From assembly GCA_016903695.1 (NCBI GenBank), contig JADQBB010000003.1:1-64000 (forward strand): 64,000 nt of DNA, given 5' to 3'. Position numbers and translations under genes: made by a program. The notes beneath the pieces were generated by a model. The model ran no database searches. It was not told the origin of the DNA and saw only the letters and a list, made by a program, of their open reading frames with translations. The DNA is from Chlorogloea purpurea SAG 13.99 (GTDB taxonomy: Bacteria; Cyanobacteriota; Cyanobacteriia; Cyanobacteriales; Microcystaceae). Every line of letters starts with the position of its first letter. Position 1 is the first letter of the stretch. This document shows, in pieces, positions 9,074 to 17,120 of the stretch.

Positions 9074-10537
9074 ATGATGAAGAAATTAGGGGTAAATAAA
9101 CGAGGATTAACGAGAGCGATCGTACTCGGCACACTATTAACGGGCGGTTGTAGTAGCCAACCCGTCGTTACAGCGCCGCCCGCCATACCAGTGAAACTAC
9201 AAACCTTGGAAAGCGGTATTCTAGTAGATACGAGCGAATATGTAGGTTCCCTGGAAGCCAGAGAGAGAGTGAGTCTCGCCCCACAGATCAACGGTAGGAT
9301 AGCGAAAATCTTCGTCAAATCCGGCGATATAGTGACGGTGGGACAGCCGATCGTTGAATTAGAGCCAACTCAACAACAGGAACAGGTTAACGCGGCTGCC
9401 GCCGAAGTAGATGTGGCGAGGGCGAATTTAACCGCAACTCAATCGCAACTGAAACAGCAACAGGTAGATGTAGAGGGCAGACAAGCTCAAATAGCCCAAA
9501 GTCGGGCTAACGTGGCCAACGCCGAAGCTAATCTCAAAAACCAACAAGCAAATTTCAGCAGTCGGGAAGCGATTTTACAAAGGTCTATAGCCAACTTGGA
9601 TCTAGCCCAGAAAACTTTTGAAAGATCGCAGTTTTTAGTCAAACAGGGGGCGCAACCGCAACAGGATCTAGATACCCAATCCCGTAACTTGAGAGCGTCC
9701 AGAGCCGATGTTAATTCCGCCCGACAGGATAGAGACGCGGCCAGAGCCAGTGTCGAAGCGGCGAGGGCTACAGTACAAGCCAATAAAGAAGCCTTGAACC
9801 TGGCCATCAAAAATGTAGCCTCGGCCCAACAACAGGTAGCTACCGCCCAAGCTAACGTCAACAGTCAACAGGCGGCGGTGAGTAGAGCGCAAGGGCAATT
9901 AGGCTCGACGCGGCAAAATTTAGTCTTTAATACCGTTACCGCTCCTATTAACGGCATGATCGGCGACTTTAACGATCGCAAAGTGGGCGATATAGTTAAC
10001 GTGGGTCAACAGCTTACCACCCTCATCGATAATAAGATGTTGGACTTGAATGTTAGCATCCCCACCGAACTCCAATCACGTCTGAGAGTCGGTTTACCGG
10101 TGGAGATAGTCAAGGCGGATGGCACACCTGGGGTGAGGGGGCAGGTGACTTATATCGCCCCTAGCGTCACTCAAAACACCCAATCGATCCTCACTAAATT
10201 TTCTTTCACTAATGATGGCAGTTTACGCGATCGTCAATACAGCAAAGTGAGAGTTATCTGGGATAAAAAGCCAGGGGTATTAATTCCCACCACCGCCATC
10301 ACCAGCGTCGGCGCTCAGAAATTCGTTTTCGTCGCTCGATCGCCCGATAATAAAGAAGGTGCGACACCCACCCCTTCGGGCAATAATCTAGTAGTCAGAC
10401 AAATTCCCATCCAAGTCGGCACTATCCAGGGGCAAACCTATCAAGTTATCTCCGGCGTGAAAGCCGGGGATCAAATAGCCGTCAGCCGGATACTCGACCT
10501 GCGGGATGGCACTCCCATCAGCGTTAGCGAACAGTAA
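9074..10537 (+). CDS. Periplasmic adaptor (membrane fusion) lipoprotein of an efflux system
   Basis: HlyD/AcrA-type adaptor, 487 residues from the ATG at 9074. A TTG start 15 codons upstream is possible but has no support. LTGGC (Cys26) is a good lipobox, so the protein is tethered to the inner-membrane outer face. It continues with a barrel-sandwich half (about 50-85), a very long Ala/Gln-rich alpha-helical hairpin (about 85-270) and the returning lipoyl and beta-barrel region with APINGMIGD near 300. Adaptors bridge an inner-membrane RND or ABC pump to an outer-membrane TolC channel. Neither partner is adjacent: the next gene is a ureidoglycolate-lyase homologue five bases downstream. The substrate cannot be inferred. 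Confidence 0.88.
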   Translation: MMKKLGVNKRGLTRAIVLGTLLTGGCSSQPVVTAPPAIPVKLQTLESGILVDTSEYVGSLEARERVSLAPQINGRIAKIFVKSGDIVTVGQPIVELEPTQQQEQVNAAAAEVDVARANLTATQSQLKQQQVDVEGRQAQIAQSRANVANAEANLKNQQANFSSREAILQRSIANLDLAQKTFERSQFLVKQGAQPQQDLDTQSRNLRASRADVNSARQDRDAARASVEAARATVQANKEALNLAIKNVASAQQQVATAQANVNSQQAAVSRAQGQLGSTRQNLVFNTVTAPINGMIGDFNDRKVGDIVNVGQQLTTLIDNKMLDLNVSIPTELQSRLRVGLPVEIVKADGTPGVRGQVTYIAPSVTQNTQSILTKFSFTNDGSLRDRQYSKVRVIWDKKPGVLIPTTAITSVGAQKFVFVARSPDNKEGATPTPSGNNLVVRQIPIQVGTIQGQTYQVISGVKAGDQIAVSRILDLRDGTPISVSEQ

Positions 10538-10542
10538 AAGCC

Positions 10543-11025
10543 ATGACCCTAAAGACCTTAGAAGCCCAATGGATCACCGCCGAGAACTTTCAACCCTACG
10601 GTCAGTTAATCACCGCATCGGCGGACGGCAAAGCTTTTGACTCCACCGATGCTCAACTGAGTTTTAGTCAGGGGATTCCCCGTTTCTATATTATGCGTCT
10701 CCAAGCTAAGGGGCGGCGTTTTCACCGCATCACCAGACACCTACAATGTAGTCAGTGTCTGGGGTCTTTAGAGGGTAAAGATTGGTTGATGGCGGTAGCT
10801 CCCCCCTCCGAGGGTTCCGAGCCGGATTTGGCTCAATTACGGGCTTTCCGTATTCCAGGCGATTGCTTCATCAAGTTGGAACCGGGCACTTGGCACGCCG
10901 GGCCTTATTTCGAGGGCGACTATATCGATTTTTATAATCTCGAACTTAGTGACACTAACGTGGTAGACCATTTCACCCATGATTTTCTGTCCCGTGGGTC
11001 TCTAGAGTTTGAAATCCTTATTTAA
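10543..11025 (+). CDS. Ureidoglycolate lyase family protein (AllA-like)
   Basis: A 160-residue cupin-fold protein matching the ureidoglycolate lyase/hydrolase family (PF04115), which releases glyoxylate and urea from ureidoglycolate in purine catabolism. Visible family features are ENFQPYGQLI near 14-23, the metal-site-like HRITRHLQCSQCLG (about 61-74) and EPGTWHAGPYF (about 112-122). No allantoinase or allantoate genes are near, so the substrate is unproven and the protein could act on another ureido or hydroxy acid. It follows the adaptor gene by five bases, which suggests co-transcription but not a shared task. The 3' end overlaps the convergent regulator by eight bases. Confidence 0.83.
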   Translation: MTLKTLEAQWITAENFQPYGQLITASADGKAFDSTDAQLSFSQGIPRFYIMRLQAKGRRFHRITRHLQCSQCLGSLEGKDWLMAVAPPSEGSEPDLAQLRAFRIPGDCFIKLEPGTWHAGPYFEGDYIDFYNLELSDTNVVDHFTHDFLSRGSLEFEILI

Positions 11026-11797
11026 GGGGCCACCAGTTCACTTTATCGCGAGTGGCGCTGTAAACTCCCTTTAAGGTTTCTGCGTCGAGGATGGATATTA
11101 TATCCCCCGCTCCCTCGTTGCGGATCAAGCCCACCTGCTGCATTCCCTTCAGTACCTGTTCTACAGTTCTTTGATTGAGTTGACAGGCGCGGGCGATCAC
11201 ATCTACCGGTAGATCCAGACTAGGAATGCCATCTTTATCAGGTTGATTGCCTAAAGCCCGCTCTTGATAGATTAAACCCCTCAATAGGGCAGCCACGGCT
11301 TGTGGGGGGTAACTACTACAATTGAGCAGATGATATTCAAATTTTTCTCTCAGTTCAAAAATCTGGCGGTATCTCTCCCGGAAGATTTCATTCTCCGCAT
11401 ATACTTTTTCGACTACGGGTAAGGGGATTTTAATAACGTGAGTGGTTTTGTAGGATTCTACCAAACAGGGAAAAGCGCGACTGGCTAACCCATAGCTGAA
11501 CGGAAGACTTCTCATGCCGAAACATCCGCCTGGATAACTGATGGCGATAATGCGATCGAGCGGCGTACTCCTCACTATCACTAAACCCTCATCGACGATC
11601 ATGTACAGCACATCTAGAGTCTCATTGGGAAGAAATGCCGTATAAACCGGGCGATTTGAGAATAATTTTTCGATTTTCAGGTCTTCCACCCTTATATACT
11701 GCTCTAAATCTTCCCGTAATAGCCCTTTAAACAAAAAGGTACTTTGAATTAGTTTTTCAATTAAATTCGGTGGCGATGATTTGGACACCTTAACCAT
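11018..11797 (-). CDS. cysR: Crp/Fnr-family transcription regulator (CysR candidate)
   Basis: A 259-residue regulator: a cyclic-nucleotide-binding-like beta-roll (about 15-140), a dimerisation helix near 140-160, and a C-terminal winged helix-turn-helix (about 170-245, with PVDVIARACQLNQRTVEQVL as the recognition part). The effector-pocket Arg-Ser/Thr pair of true cAMP receptors is not evident. It is divergent from sbpA. In Synechococcus elongatus a Crp-family gene, cysR, lies in the sulfate permease cluster and is needed for sulfur-starvation control. Position and family make CysR the best assignment, but sequence identity was not tested, so the symbol is provisional. Confidence 0.75.
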   Translation of the reverse strand: MVKVSKSSPPNLIEKLIQSTFLFKGLLREDLEQYIRVEDLKIEKLFSNRPVYTAFLPNETLDVLYMIVDEGLVIVRSTPLDRIIAISYPGGCFGMRSLPFSYGLASRAFPCLVESYKTTHVIKIPLPVVEKVYAENEIFRERYRQIFELREKFEYHLLNCSSYPPQAVAALLRGLIYQERALGNQPDKDGIPSLDLPVDVIARACQLNQRTVEQVLKGMQQVGLIRNEGAGDIISILDAETLKGVYSATRDKVNWWPLK

Positions 11798-11833
11798 AAA
11801 CTCAAATCTACTTACTTCAACGCTTTTATCATC

Positions 11834-11867
11834 TCACAGTTTTTTGGTCGGTTATTTTTCACTGTGA
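11834..11867. promoter_or_regulatory. Candidate operator between cysR-like gene and sbpA
   Basis: TCACAGT (11834-11840) and ACTGTGA (11861-11867) form a 7-bp inverted repeat with a 20-base spacer in the 175-base divergent region. The half-site resembles Crp-type TGTGA but in the outward order, so this is only a candidate for binding by the adjacent Crp-family regulator. Confidence 0.25.
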
Positions 11868-11972
11868 TTGTATCCCGAATGTATTGTAAATTGATTTAAT
11901 ATGCTCTAAGATAAGGTGACAAAATAAAAGCAATACATCTCCTTAGTATTTGTACTGGAGCTATTTCAAGAA

Positions 11973-13013
11973 ATGGAAGCGAAAAAATCAGTTTTATCGG
12001 TAATACTCTTAGGTTCTATGGTGGGGGGGCTGATTACTTCCTGTAGCTCGCCTACAAGTGAAAAAGTTAGTAACGGTAAGCAACCGATAAAGCTGACTCT
12101 GGTCTCTTACGCTGTTACCCAGAGCGCCTATGAAAAAATCATCCCCAAATTTACCGCCCAATGGAAAGAAAAAACCGGGCAAGATGTGATCTTCGAGCAA
12201 AGTTATGGTGGCTCCGGCTCCCAGACACGGGCGGTGATCGACGGTTTAGAGGCGGATGTGGTCGCTCTAGCCTTGGCTCTAGACACGAAGAAAATTGAGA
12301 AAGCCGGATTGATCGAACCAGGGTGGGAAAAAGAATTACCCAATGATTCGATCGTTCATAAATCCGTGGCGGCACTGGTAACGAGAGACCCGAATCTGAA
12401 GGTGAAAACCTGGTCGGATCTCACTAAAGACAACATCCAGGTAATCACCGCCAATCCGAAAACATCCGGGGGTGCGCGGTGGAATTTCTTAGCCCTCTGG
12501 GGTTCGGTGACTCAAGCTGGGGGCAGCGAACAACAGGCAGAAAAATTCGTGAGTCAGATATTTAAAAACGTTCCCGTATTACCTAAAGACGCTCGCGAAT
12601 CCAGCGACGTGTTTTATAAGCAGGGTCAGGGTAACGTGTTAATTAATTACGAGAACGAAGTTATCCTTGCAGGACAAAAAGGGCAGAAACTTAATTACAC
12701 AGTGCCTACCGATTACAATATTTCGATCGATAATCCCGTGACCGTAGTAGATAAAAACGTCGATAAACATGGCACTAGAGAAGTAGCTGAAGCCTTCGTG
12801 AAATTCCTCTACACCCCTGCGGCCCAGAAAGAATTCGCCGAAACCGGATTTCGCCCCGTCGATACGGGTGTGGCGAAAGAATTTGCTAGTAAATATCCGC
12901 AAATTAGACATCTTTTCACGGTAAAAGATTTAGGAGGCTGGACAAAAGTACAGGAAAAATTTTTTAATGATGGTGCAAGTTTCGACAAAATTATTAATAA
13001 AGTAGGTAAATAA
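11973..13013 (+). CDS. sbpA: Sulfate-binding protein of the sulfate ABC transporter
   Basis: Substrate-binding lipoprotein, 346 residues. A lipobox ending at Cys24 (LITSC) marks lipid anchoring in the periplasm. The mature part follows the sulfate/thiosulfate-binding family: LTLVSYAVTQSAYEKIIPKF at the start of the first lobe, FEQSYGGSGSQTRAVIDGLEADVVAL, NPKTSGGARWNFL in the hinge, and a C-terminal lobe with YNISIDNPVTVVDKNV. It heads the run sbpA, NIL gene, cysT, cysW, cysA, all on the plus strand with gaps or overlaps of a few bases, so one transcript is likely. Expression is expected to rise on sulfur limitation through the divergent regulator. Confidence 0.95.
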   Translation: MEAKKSVLSVILLGSMVGGLITSCSSPTSEKVSNGKQPIKLTLVSYAVTQSAYEKIIPKFTAQWKEKTGQDVIFEQSYGGSGSQTRAVIDGLEADVVALALALDTKKIEKAGLIEPGWEKELPNDSIVHKSVAALVTRDPNLKVKTWSDLTKDNIQVITANPKTSGGARWNFLALWGSVTQAGGSEQQAEKFVSQIFKNVPVLPKDARESSDVFYKQGQGNVLINYENEVILAGQKGQKLNYTVPTDYNISIDNPVTVVDKNVDKHGTREVAEAFVKFLYTPAAQKEFAETGFRPVDTGVAKEFASKYPQIRHLFTVKDLGGWTKVQEKFFNDGASFDKIINKVGK

Positions 13014-13016
13014 AAT

Positions 13017-13352
13017 ATGACACAACAATGGCAGCCTATAGATAATATTCCCGATAATTTACAATTAGATAGTTCCCAACTCAATCGCATCACCATCAGA
13101 CGCATAAAGATTAAAATACCCAAGGAACATATACAGGAGCCGATCGTTTCTGAACTGGGTGCAAAATATAACATCAAAGTCAACATTTTGGCGGCATTAC
13201 TAACAGCAGAAGTCGCTCAAGATGGATGGTTCGATCTGCAAATAGAAGGGCGTTCTCGTTCGATCGAAGAAGCTTTAAGTTATCTAGCCGAACTAAATGT
13301 AGAAATATGGCACGACTCAGCTCAAACCGCTTCTGATGCGGACGATTGGTAA
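13017..13352 (+). CDS. NIL-domain protein of the sulfate transport operon
   Basis: A 111-residue protein that is essentially one NIL domain (about residues 20-105: RIKIKIPKEHIQEPIVSELG through YLAELNVEIW) with acidic ends and no cysteines for metal clusters. A gene of this type sits between sbpA and cysT in Synechocystis and other cyanobacteria (established arrangement). NIL domains in MetN bind methionine and inhibit transport, so a sensor or inhibitor of the CysA ATPase is a reasonable inference, but it is untested here. It starts three bases after sbpA and its end lies ten bases before the chosen cysT start. Confidence 0.85.
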   Translation: MTQQWQPIDNIPDNLQLDSSQLNRITIRRIKIKIPKEHIQEPIVSELGAKYNIKVNILAALLTAEVAQDGWFDLQIEGRSRSIEEALSYLAELNVEIWHDSAQTASDADDW

Positions 13353-13362
13353 GGTAAAAATT

Positions 13363-14205
13363 ATGGCTAATGTAAGTATCCCCTTAACAAATAGGAATAA
13401 ATTCCCAGGCGTATCCATTCCCTGGATAGTCACTATAAGCTACTTAATAGTATTACTAGTAATTCCCACCCTAGCTTTAATTACTAAATCCTTGACTTTA
13501 GGGCCCGCAGAATTCTGGCGTATCGCCACCGGCCCCGTAGCCTTATCAGCTTATAACGTTACCTTCCTGACGGCTTTAGCCGCCGGATTGATAAACGGGG
13601 TGATGGGAACTTTGATAGCTTGGGTATTAGTGCGCTATCAATTCCCGGGTAAAAAGATCGTCGATGCCGCTGTAGATATACCCTTCGCCCTACCCACCTC
13701 CGTCGCCGGTTTAGTCCTAGCCACTGTTTACAGCGAAAAGGGTTGGATAGGTCAATTATTCGCTCCCGCCGGTATAAAAATCGCCTTCACCCGTTTGGGT
13801 GTATTCGTGGCGATGCTATTCATCTCTTTACCCTTCATCGTGAGAACTTTGCAGCCGGTTTTACAGGAGATGGAGACGGAAGTGGAGGAAGCGGCTTGGT
13901 CATTGGGAGCGAACGAATTACAAACGTTTTGGAAAGTGATATTTCCCCCTTTAATTCCCCCCATACTAACAGGAGTAGCCCTTGGTTTTTCTAGGGCGAT
14001 CGGTGAATACGGTTCGGTGGTGATCATCGCTTCTAACATCCCCTTTAAAGATTTGATCGCTCCTGTATTAATCTTTCAAAGATTAGAAGAATATGATTAT
14101 ACGGGAGCCACCGTGATCGGTGCCACCTTGTTATTAGTATCCCTGGTCATGCTGCTCGTCATCAACTTCTTACAACAGTGGGGAAGGAGATATACAGTTA
14201 AATAA
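13363..14205 (+). CDS. cysT: Sulfate ABC transporter permease CysT
   Basis: Inner-membrane permease, 280 residues from the ATG at 13363, preceded by AAGGT; an in-frame ATG at 13336 would overlap the NIL gene by 17 bases and is less likely. Six membrane helices are apparent. The cytoplasmic EAA loop that docks on the ATPase is clear (EEAAWSLGANELQTFWKVIF, near 177-196), and the FALPTSVAGLVLATVYSEKGW stretch is typical of CysT. Pairs with CysW to form the channel for sulfate or thiosulfate. Confidence 0.94.
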   Translation: MANVSIPLTNRNKFPGVSIPWIVTISYLIVLLVIPTLALITKSLTLGPAEFWRIATGPVALSAYNVTFLTALAAGLINGVMGTLIAWVLVRYQFPGKKIVDAAVDIPFALPTSVAGLVLATVYSEKGWIGQLFAPAGIKIAFTRLGVFVAMLFISLPFIVRTLQPVLQEMETEVEEAAWSLGANELQTFWKVIFPPLIPPILTGVALGFSRAIGEYGSVVIIASNIPFKDLIAPVLIFQRLEEYDYTGATVIGATLLLVSLVMLLVINFLQQWGRRYTVK

Positions 14206-14208
14206 ATT

Positions 14209-15045
14209 ATGTCAACCACAACAAATAAAATCCCCAAAACTAAAGGTCAACTGGTTCTCATAGGTATGACCCTCCTCTATCTCGCCGCCATCATTTTCGT
14301 TCCCGCCGTAGCCGTATTCTATGAGGCTTTCCATAAAGGCATCGAACCCTTTCTCACTTCCGTACAAACTAGAGACTTCATCGAGGCGGTGAAATTAACC
14401 GCTATTATCGCCCTCATCGCCGTACCCCTGAACACGATTTTCGGACTCTGTGCCGCTTGGGCGATCGCCCGCCGTCAATTTCCAGGGCGCACCTTCCTCA
14501 TCAGCCTGATCGACTTACCCTTCTCCATCTCACCCGTGGTAGCGGGTTTGATGATCGTTCTACTTTATGGGCGAGTAGGGTGGTTGGGGCCGTGGTTGCA
14601 AGCGAACGACATTAGAATTATTTTTGCTCTTCCAGGTATGGTTTTAGCTACTATATTTGTAACTTTACCTTTCGTGGCTAGAGAAGTCATTCCCGTCCTA
14701 GAAGAAATCGGGCCCGAACAAGAAGAAGCGGCGCGAACTTTAGGGGCTAGCGATTGGCAAATTTTCTGGCGCGTTACCTTACCTAGTATTCGTTGGGCGT
14801 TGATGTACGGCGTGTTATTGACCAATGCTAGGGCGATGGGGGAATTTGGAGCCGTCTCAGTAGTATCAGGGAGCATTTTAGGTCGCACATCAACTTTACC
14901 GATTTTCGTAGAACAAGCTTATAAAAATTATCAAACTGAAGCCGCCTTCAGTGCCGCCGTCATTCTCGGCTTACTGGCCGGAGTCACCCTAGTAATTAAA
15001 GAGATTCTCGAAAGAAAAACCGCCCGCAAAATTTCAGATAACTAA
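14209..15045 (+). CDS. cysW: Sulfate ABC transporter permease CysW
   Basis: Second permease subunit, 278 residues with six membrane helices. The EAA loop is [20 protein letters not shown] (about 167-186), and [20 protein letters not shown] is the CysW-type counterpart of the CysT motif. It starts three bases after cysT and is followed by cysA after 20 bases with TAAGGAG as ribosome binding site. The cysT/cysW order and spacing match the conserved operon. Confidence 0.95.
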   Translation: MSTTTNKIPKTKGQLVLIGMTLLYLAAIIFVPAVAVFYEAFHKGIEPFLTSVQTRDFIEAVKLTAIIALIAVPLNTIFGLCAAWAIARRQFPGRTFLISLIDLPFSISPVVAGLMIVLLYGRVGWLGPWLQANDIRIIFALPGMVLATIFVTLPFVAREVIPVLEEIGPEQEEAARTLGASDWQIFWRVTLPSIRWALMYGVLLTNARAMGEFGAVSVVSGSILGRTSTLPIFVEQAYKNYQTEAAFSAAVILGLLAGVTLVIKEILERKTARKISDN

Positions 15046-15065
15046 TAAGGAGTTTTCACACCGTT

Positions 15066-16109
15066 ATGAGCATCATCGTTAATCAAGTTTTTAAACGCTT
15101 CGGTAACTTCCAAGCCCTCGATAACATCAATTTAACTATCCCCGAAGGTAAATTAGTAGCTCTACTGGGGCCCTCCGGTTCGGGTAAATCCACCCTGTTA
15201 AGAGCGATCGCAGGTTTAGAAACCCCAGATGTTGGCTCGATCATCATTAACGGTCAAGATACCACCCATCTCGACGTGAGAAAACGCAATATCGGCTTCG
15301 TTTTCCAACACTACGCCCTGTTCAAACACCTGACGGTGCGGGAGAATATCGCCTTCGGTTTAGAAATCAGGAAGCACAAAGCCCAAGGCATAAAGAGCCG
15401 AGTAGAGGAGTTATTAGAATTGATCCAGTTGAAGGGATTGGGCGATCGTTATCCCGGTCAATTGTCGGGGGGACAACGCCAGAGAGTCGCCCTAGCGAGA
15501 GCGTTAGCCGTTCAACCCCAAGTATTGCTTCTAGATGAACCTTTCGGCGCGTTAGACGCAAAAGTGCGTAAAGAGTTAAGGGGTTGGTTGCGACGCTTAC
15601 ACGAAGAAGTCCATATTACTAGCGTGTTCGTCACCCACGACCAAGAAGAAGCCATGGAAGTATCGGATCAGATCGTGGTCATGAACGGAGGTAAAATAGA
15701 ACAAATAGGCACCCCCGCAGAAATCTACGATCATCCCGCCACGCCTTTCGTGATGAGCTTCATCGGTGAGGTGAATATATTACCCGGTCACTCGGGTTTA
15801 ATCAACTCAGGGCACGAGAACAATACAGGCTCCCTATTCATCAGACCTCACGATTTAGAAATTACCGCAGAAAAAGACGATTCGAGCAGTTGGGCGGTAG
15901 TTAAGAGAATCATCCATCTAGGTTGGGAGATCCAAGTAGAATTAGGTCTTCCCGATAATATGACGGTGTTAGCCTATCTCAGTAGGGAAGAATTTTCTAA
16001 ATTGAAACTCCAACCCGAACAAACGGTTTACATTAAGCCGCGAAAAGCCACTCTATCCAGTGATTTCGGTACTAATGGGAAAGCCCCTCAATACGATTAC
16101 AGTATTTAA
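15066..16109 (+). CDS. cysA: Sulfate/thiosulfate import ATP-binding protein CysA
   Basis: ATPase that powers the CysTW channel, 347 residues. Walker [10 protein letters not shown] (35-43), the Q-loop QHYALF, the signature LSGGQRQR, Walker [12 protein letters not shown] and the switch histidine in [15 protein letters not shown] are intact. The C-terminal 110 residues form the TOBE-type regulatory domain usual for CysA. It is the last gene of the operon; the converging PEP-CTERM gene begins only 11 bases later. Confidence 0.96.
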   Translation: MSIIVNQVFKRFGNFQALDNINLTIPEGKLVALLGPSGSGKSTLLRAIAGLETPDVGSIIINGQDTTHLDVRKRNIGFVFQHYALFKHLTVRENIAFGLEIRKHKAQGIKSRVEELLELIQLKGLGDRYPGQLSGGQRQRVALARALAVQPQVLLLDEPFGALDAKVRKELRGWLRRLHEEVHITSVFVTHDQEEAMEVSDQIVVMNGGKIEQIGTPAEIYDHPATPFVMSFIGEVNILPGHSGLINSGHENNTGSLFIRPHDLEITAEKDDSSSWAVVKRIIHLGWEIQVELGLPDNMTVLAYLSREEFSKLKLQPEQTVYIKPRKATLSSDFGTNGKAPQYDYSI

Positions 16110-16120
16110 GGGGCAATCTC

Positions 16121-16783
16121 TTATTTAACTCGCTTTCTCAACAATAAACCGCTGCCGAGCAAACCTAAAGCCAGCAGACTGCTGGGTTCGGGTGTTGAAG
16201 GCGGTGGCCCACCCGCGGGGGTTCCATTGAGGGCGAATATAAGATTGGCAGGGTCAGCAGTCCACGAACCCGTTGAGATGTCGCCAAAGGCTGAGCCGGC
16301 GGGAATGTTAGCTCCTTGAGTATTGGGGTTGGAGGTGACAATTTGACTGAAGGTAAAACTGGGATTTGAATTATCTAATATATCTATAGCTAGCCAGTAT
16401 GTGGTATTAGGCGACAAGATTGAACTACCTGTATATGTCAAAGTGCCGCCACCGCCGGGAATAGAAGTTCCATTGGTAAAGAAACCTCCAACTTGAGTGG
16501 TACTTGGCACACCGCTATTATCCGTGAAGATTCCCACTCGTGGCGCTGTTCCGCTATTTCCTTGTAACCACGAAAGGTCTATACTCTCTAGGTTTAGTCC
16601 CACATTGCCAGTAGTGAAAGCATTGGCCGCATCGGGAACACCAAAATATGCACCATCAACGGAGCTGGTTAAATTAGATAATAATTGCGCGGCTTGAGCC
16701 GAAGGAGCCAGAGCTGTCACGCCCACGGCTAAACTGATTCCCGCTAGAAGGGGAAGAAATTGATTTTTCGTTATGGTTTTCAT
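16121..16783 (-). CDS. PEP-CTERM-anchored secreted protein (choice-of-anchor type)
   Basis: A 220-residue exported protein. Residues 1-31 are a signal peptide ending AQA; the middle is a Thr/Ser/Gly-rich beta-sandwich typical of the choice-of-anchor R-type proteins (ILSPNTTYWLAIDI is characteristic). The C-terminus (about 198-220) carries Pro-Glu-Pro, a hydrophobic helix and a basic tail, the PEP-CTERM sorting signal cut by an exosortase. No exosortase is in this window. Such proteins are exported to the outer surface or matrix; the particular role is unknown. Confidence 0.87.
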   Translation of the reverse strand: MKTITKNQFLPLLAGISLAVGVTALAPSAQAAQLLSNLTSSVDGAYFGVPDAANAFTTGNVGLNLESIDLSWLQGNSGTAPRVGIFTDNSGVPSTTQVGGFFTNGTSIPGGGGTLTYTGSSILSPNTTYWLAIDILDNSNPSFTFSQIVTSNPNTQGANIPAGSAFGDISTGSWTADPANLIFALNGTPAGGPPPSTPEPSSLLALGLLGSGLLLRKRVK

Positions 16784-17120
16784 CGGCTATTAACTTATGT
16801 AGGCTCGGGTGTCCGAAAGAATTTTGTCTCAAGATACCATGTACGCTCTGAATTGACAATACTAACAATGGTTCTCAATAGGACATTCGAGTAATAGCAT
16901 ATCCCCCGGTCAAACCCAAGTTAATCAATCTGTACGGTGTGGATAATTTTAGGAAAAATTAATAGGAAATTTTATTTAATAATAAATATTTTGGGTACAG
17001 TTTAGGGAGCATCCCGATTATGAAAGAAGCGTTTACCCGACCGTGATTTATTCCCTGCCGGTTACGGTACAAATGGGATGTTCCCAGAAACTATTTTTTC
17101 CTTCCTGCCTTTCTCAAAGG
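16784..17120. other. AT-rich intergenic stretch holding repeat copy 2
   Basis: A 337-base gap between the divergently facing start of the PEP-CTERM gene and the 3' end of the caspase-like gene. Apart from the 81-base repeat at 17005-17085 and AT-rich DNA (about 16940-17000), no convincing ORF, RNA gene or terminator was seen. It must contain the PEP-CTERM gene promoter near 16784-16880. Confidence 0.6.
17005..17085. repeat. Structured repeat with inverted ends, copy 2 (internally shortened)
   Basis: Begins GGGAGCATCCC (17005-17015) and ends GGGATGTTCCC (17075-17085). It matches copy 1 closely on both flanks (ATTATG, then ACCCGACCGTGATT, then TTCCCTGCCGGT and AAATGGGATG), but about 60 bases holding all three hairpins of copy 1 are missing between GTGATT and TTCCC. 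The shared edges with a variable centre argue for a mobile or recombining element and not a chance similarity. Confidence 0.7.
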
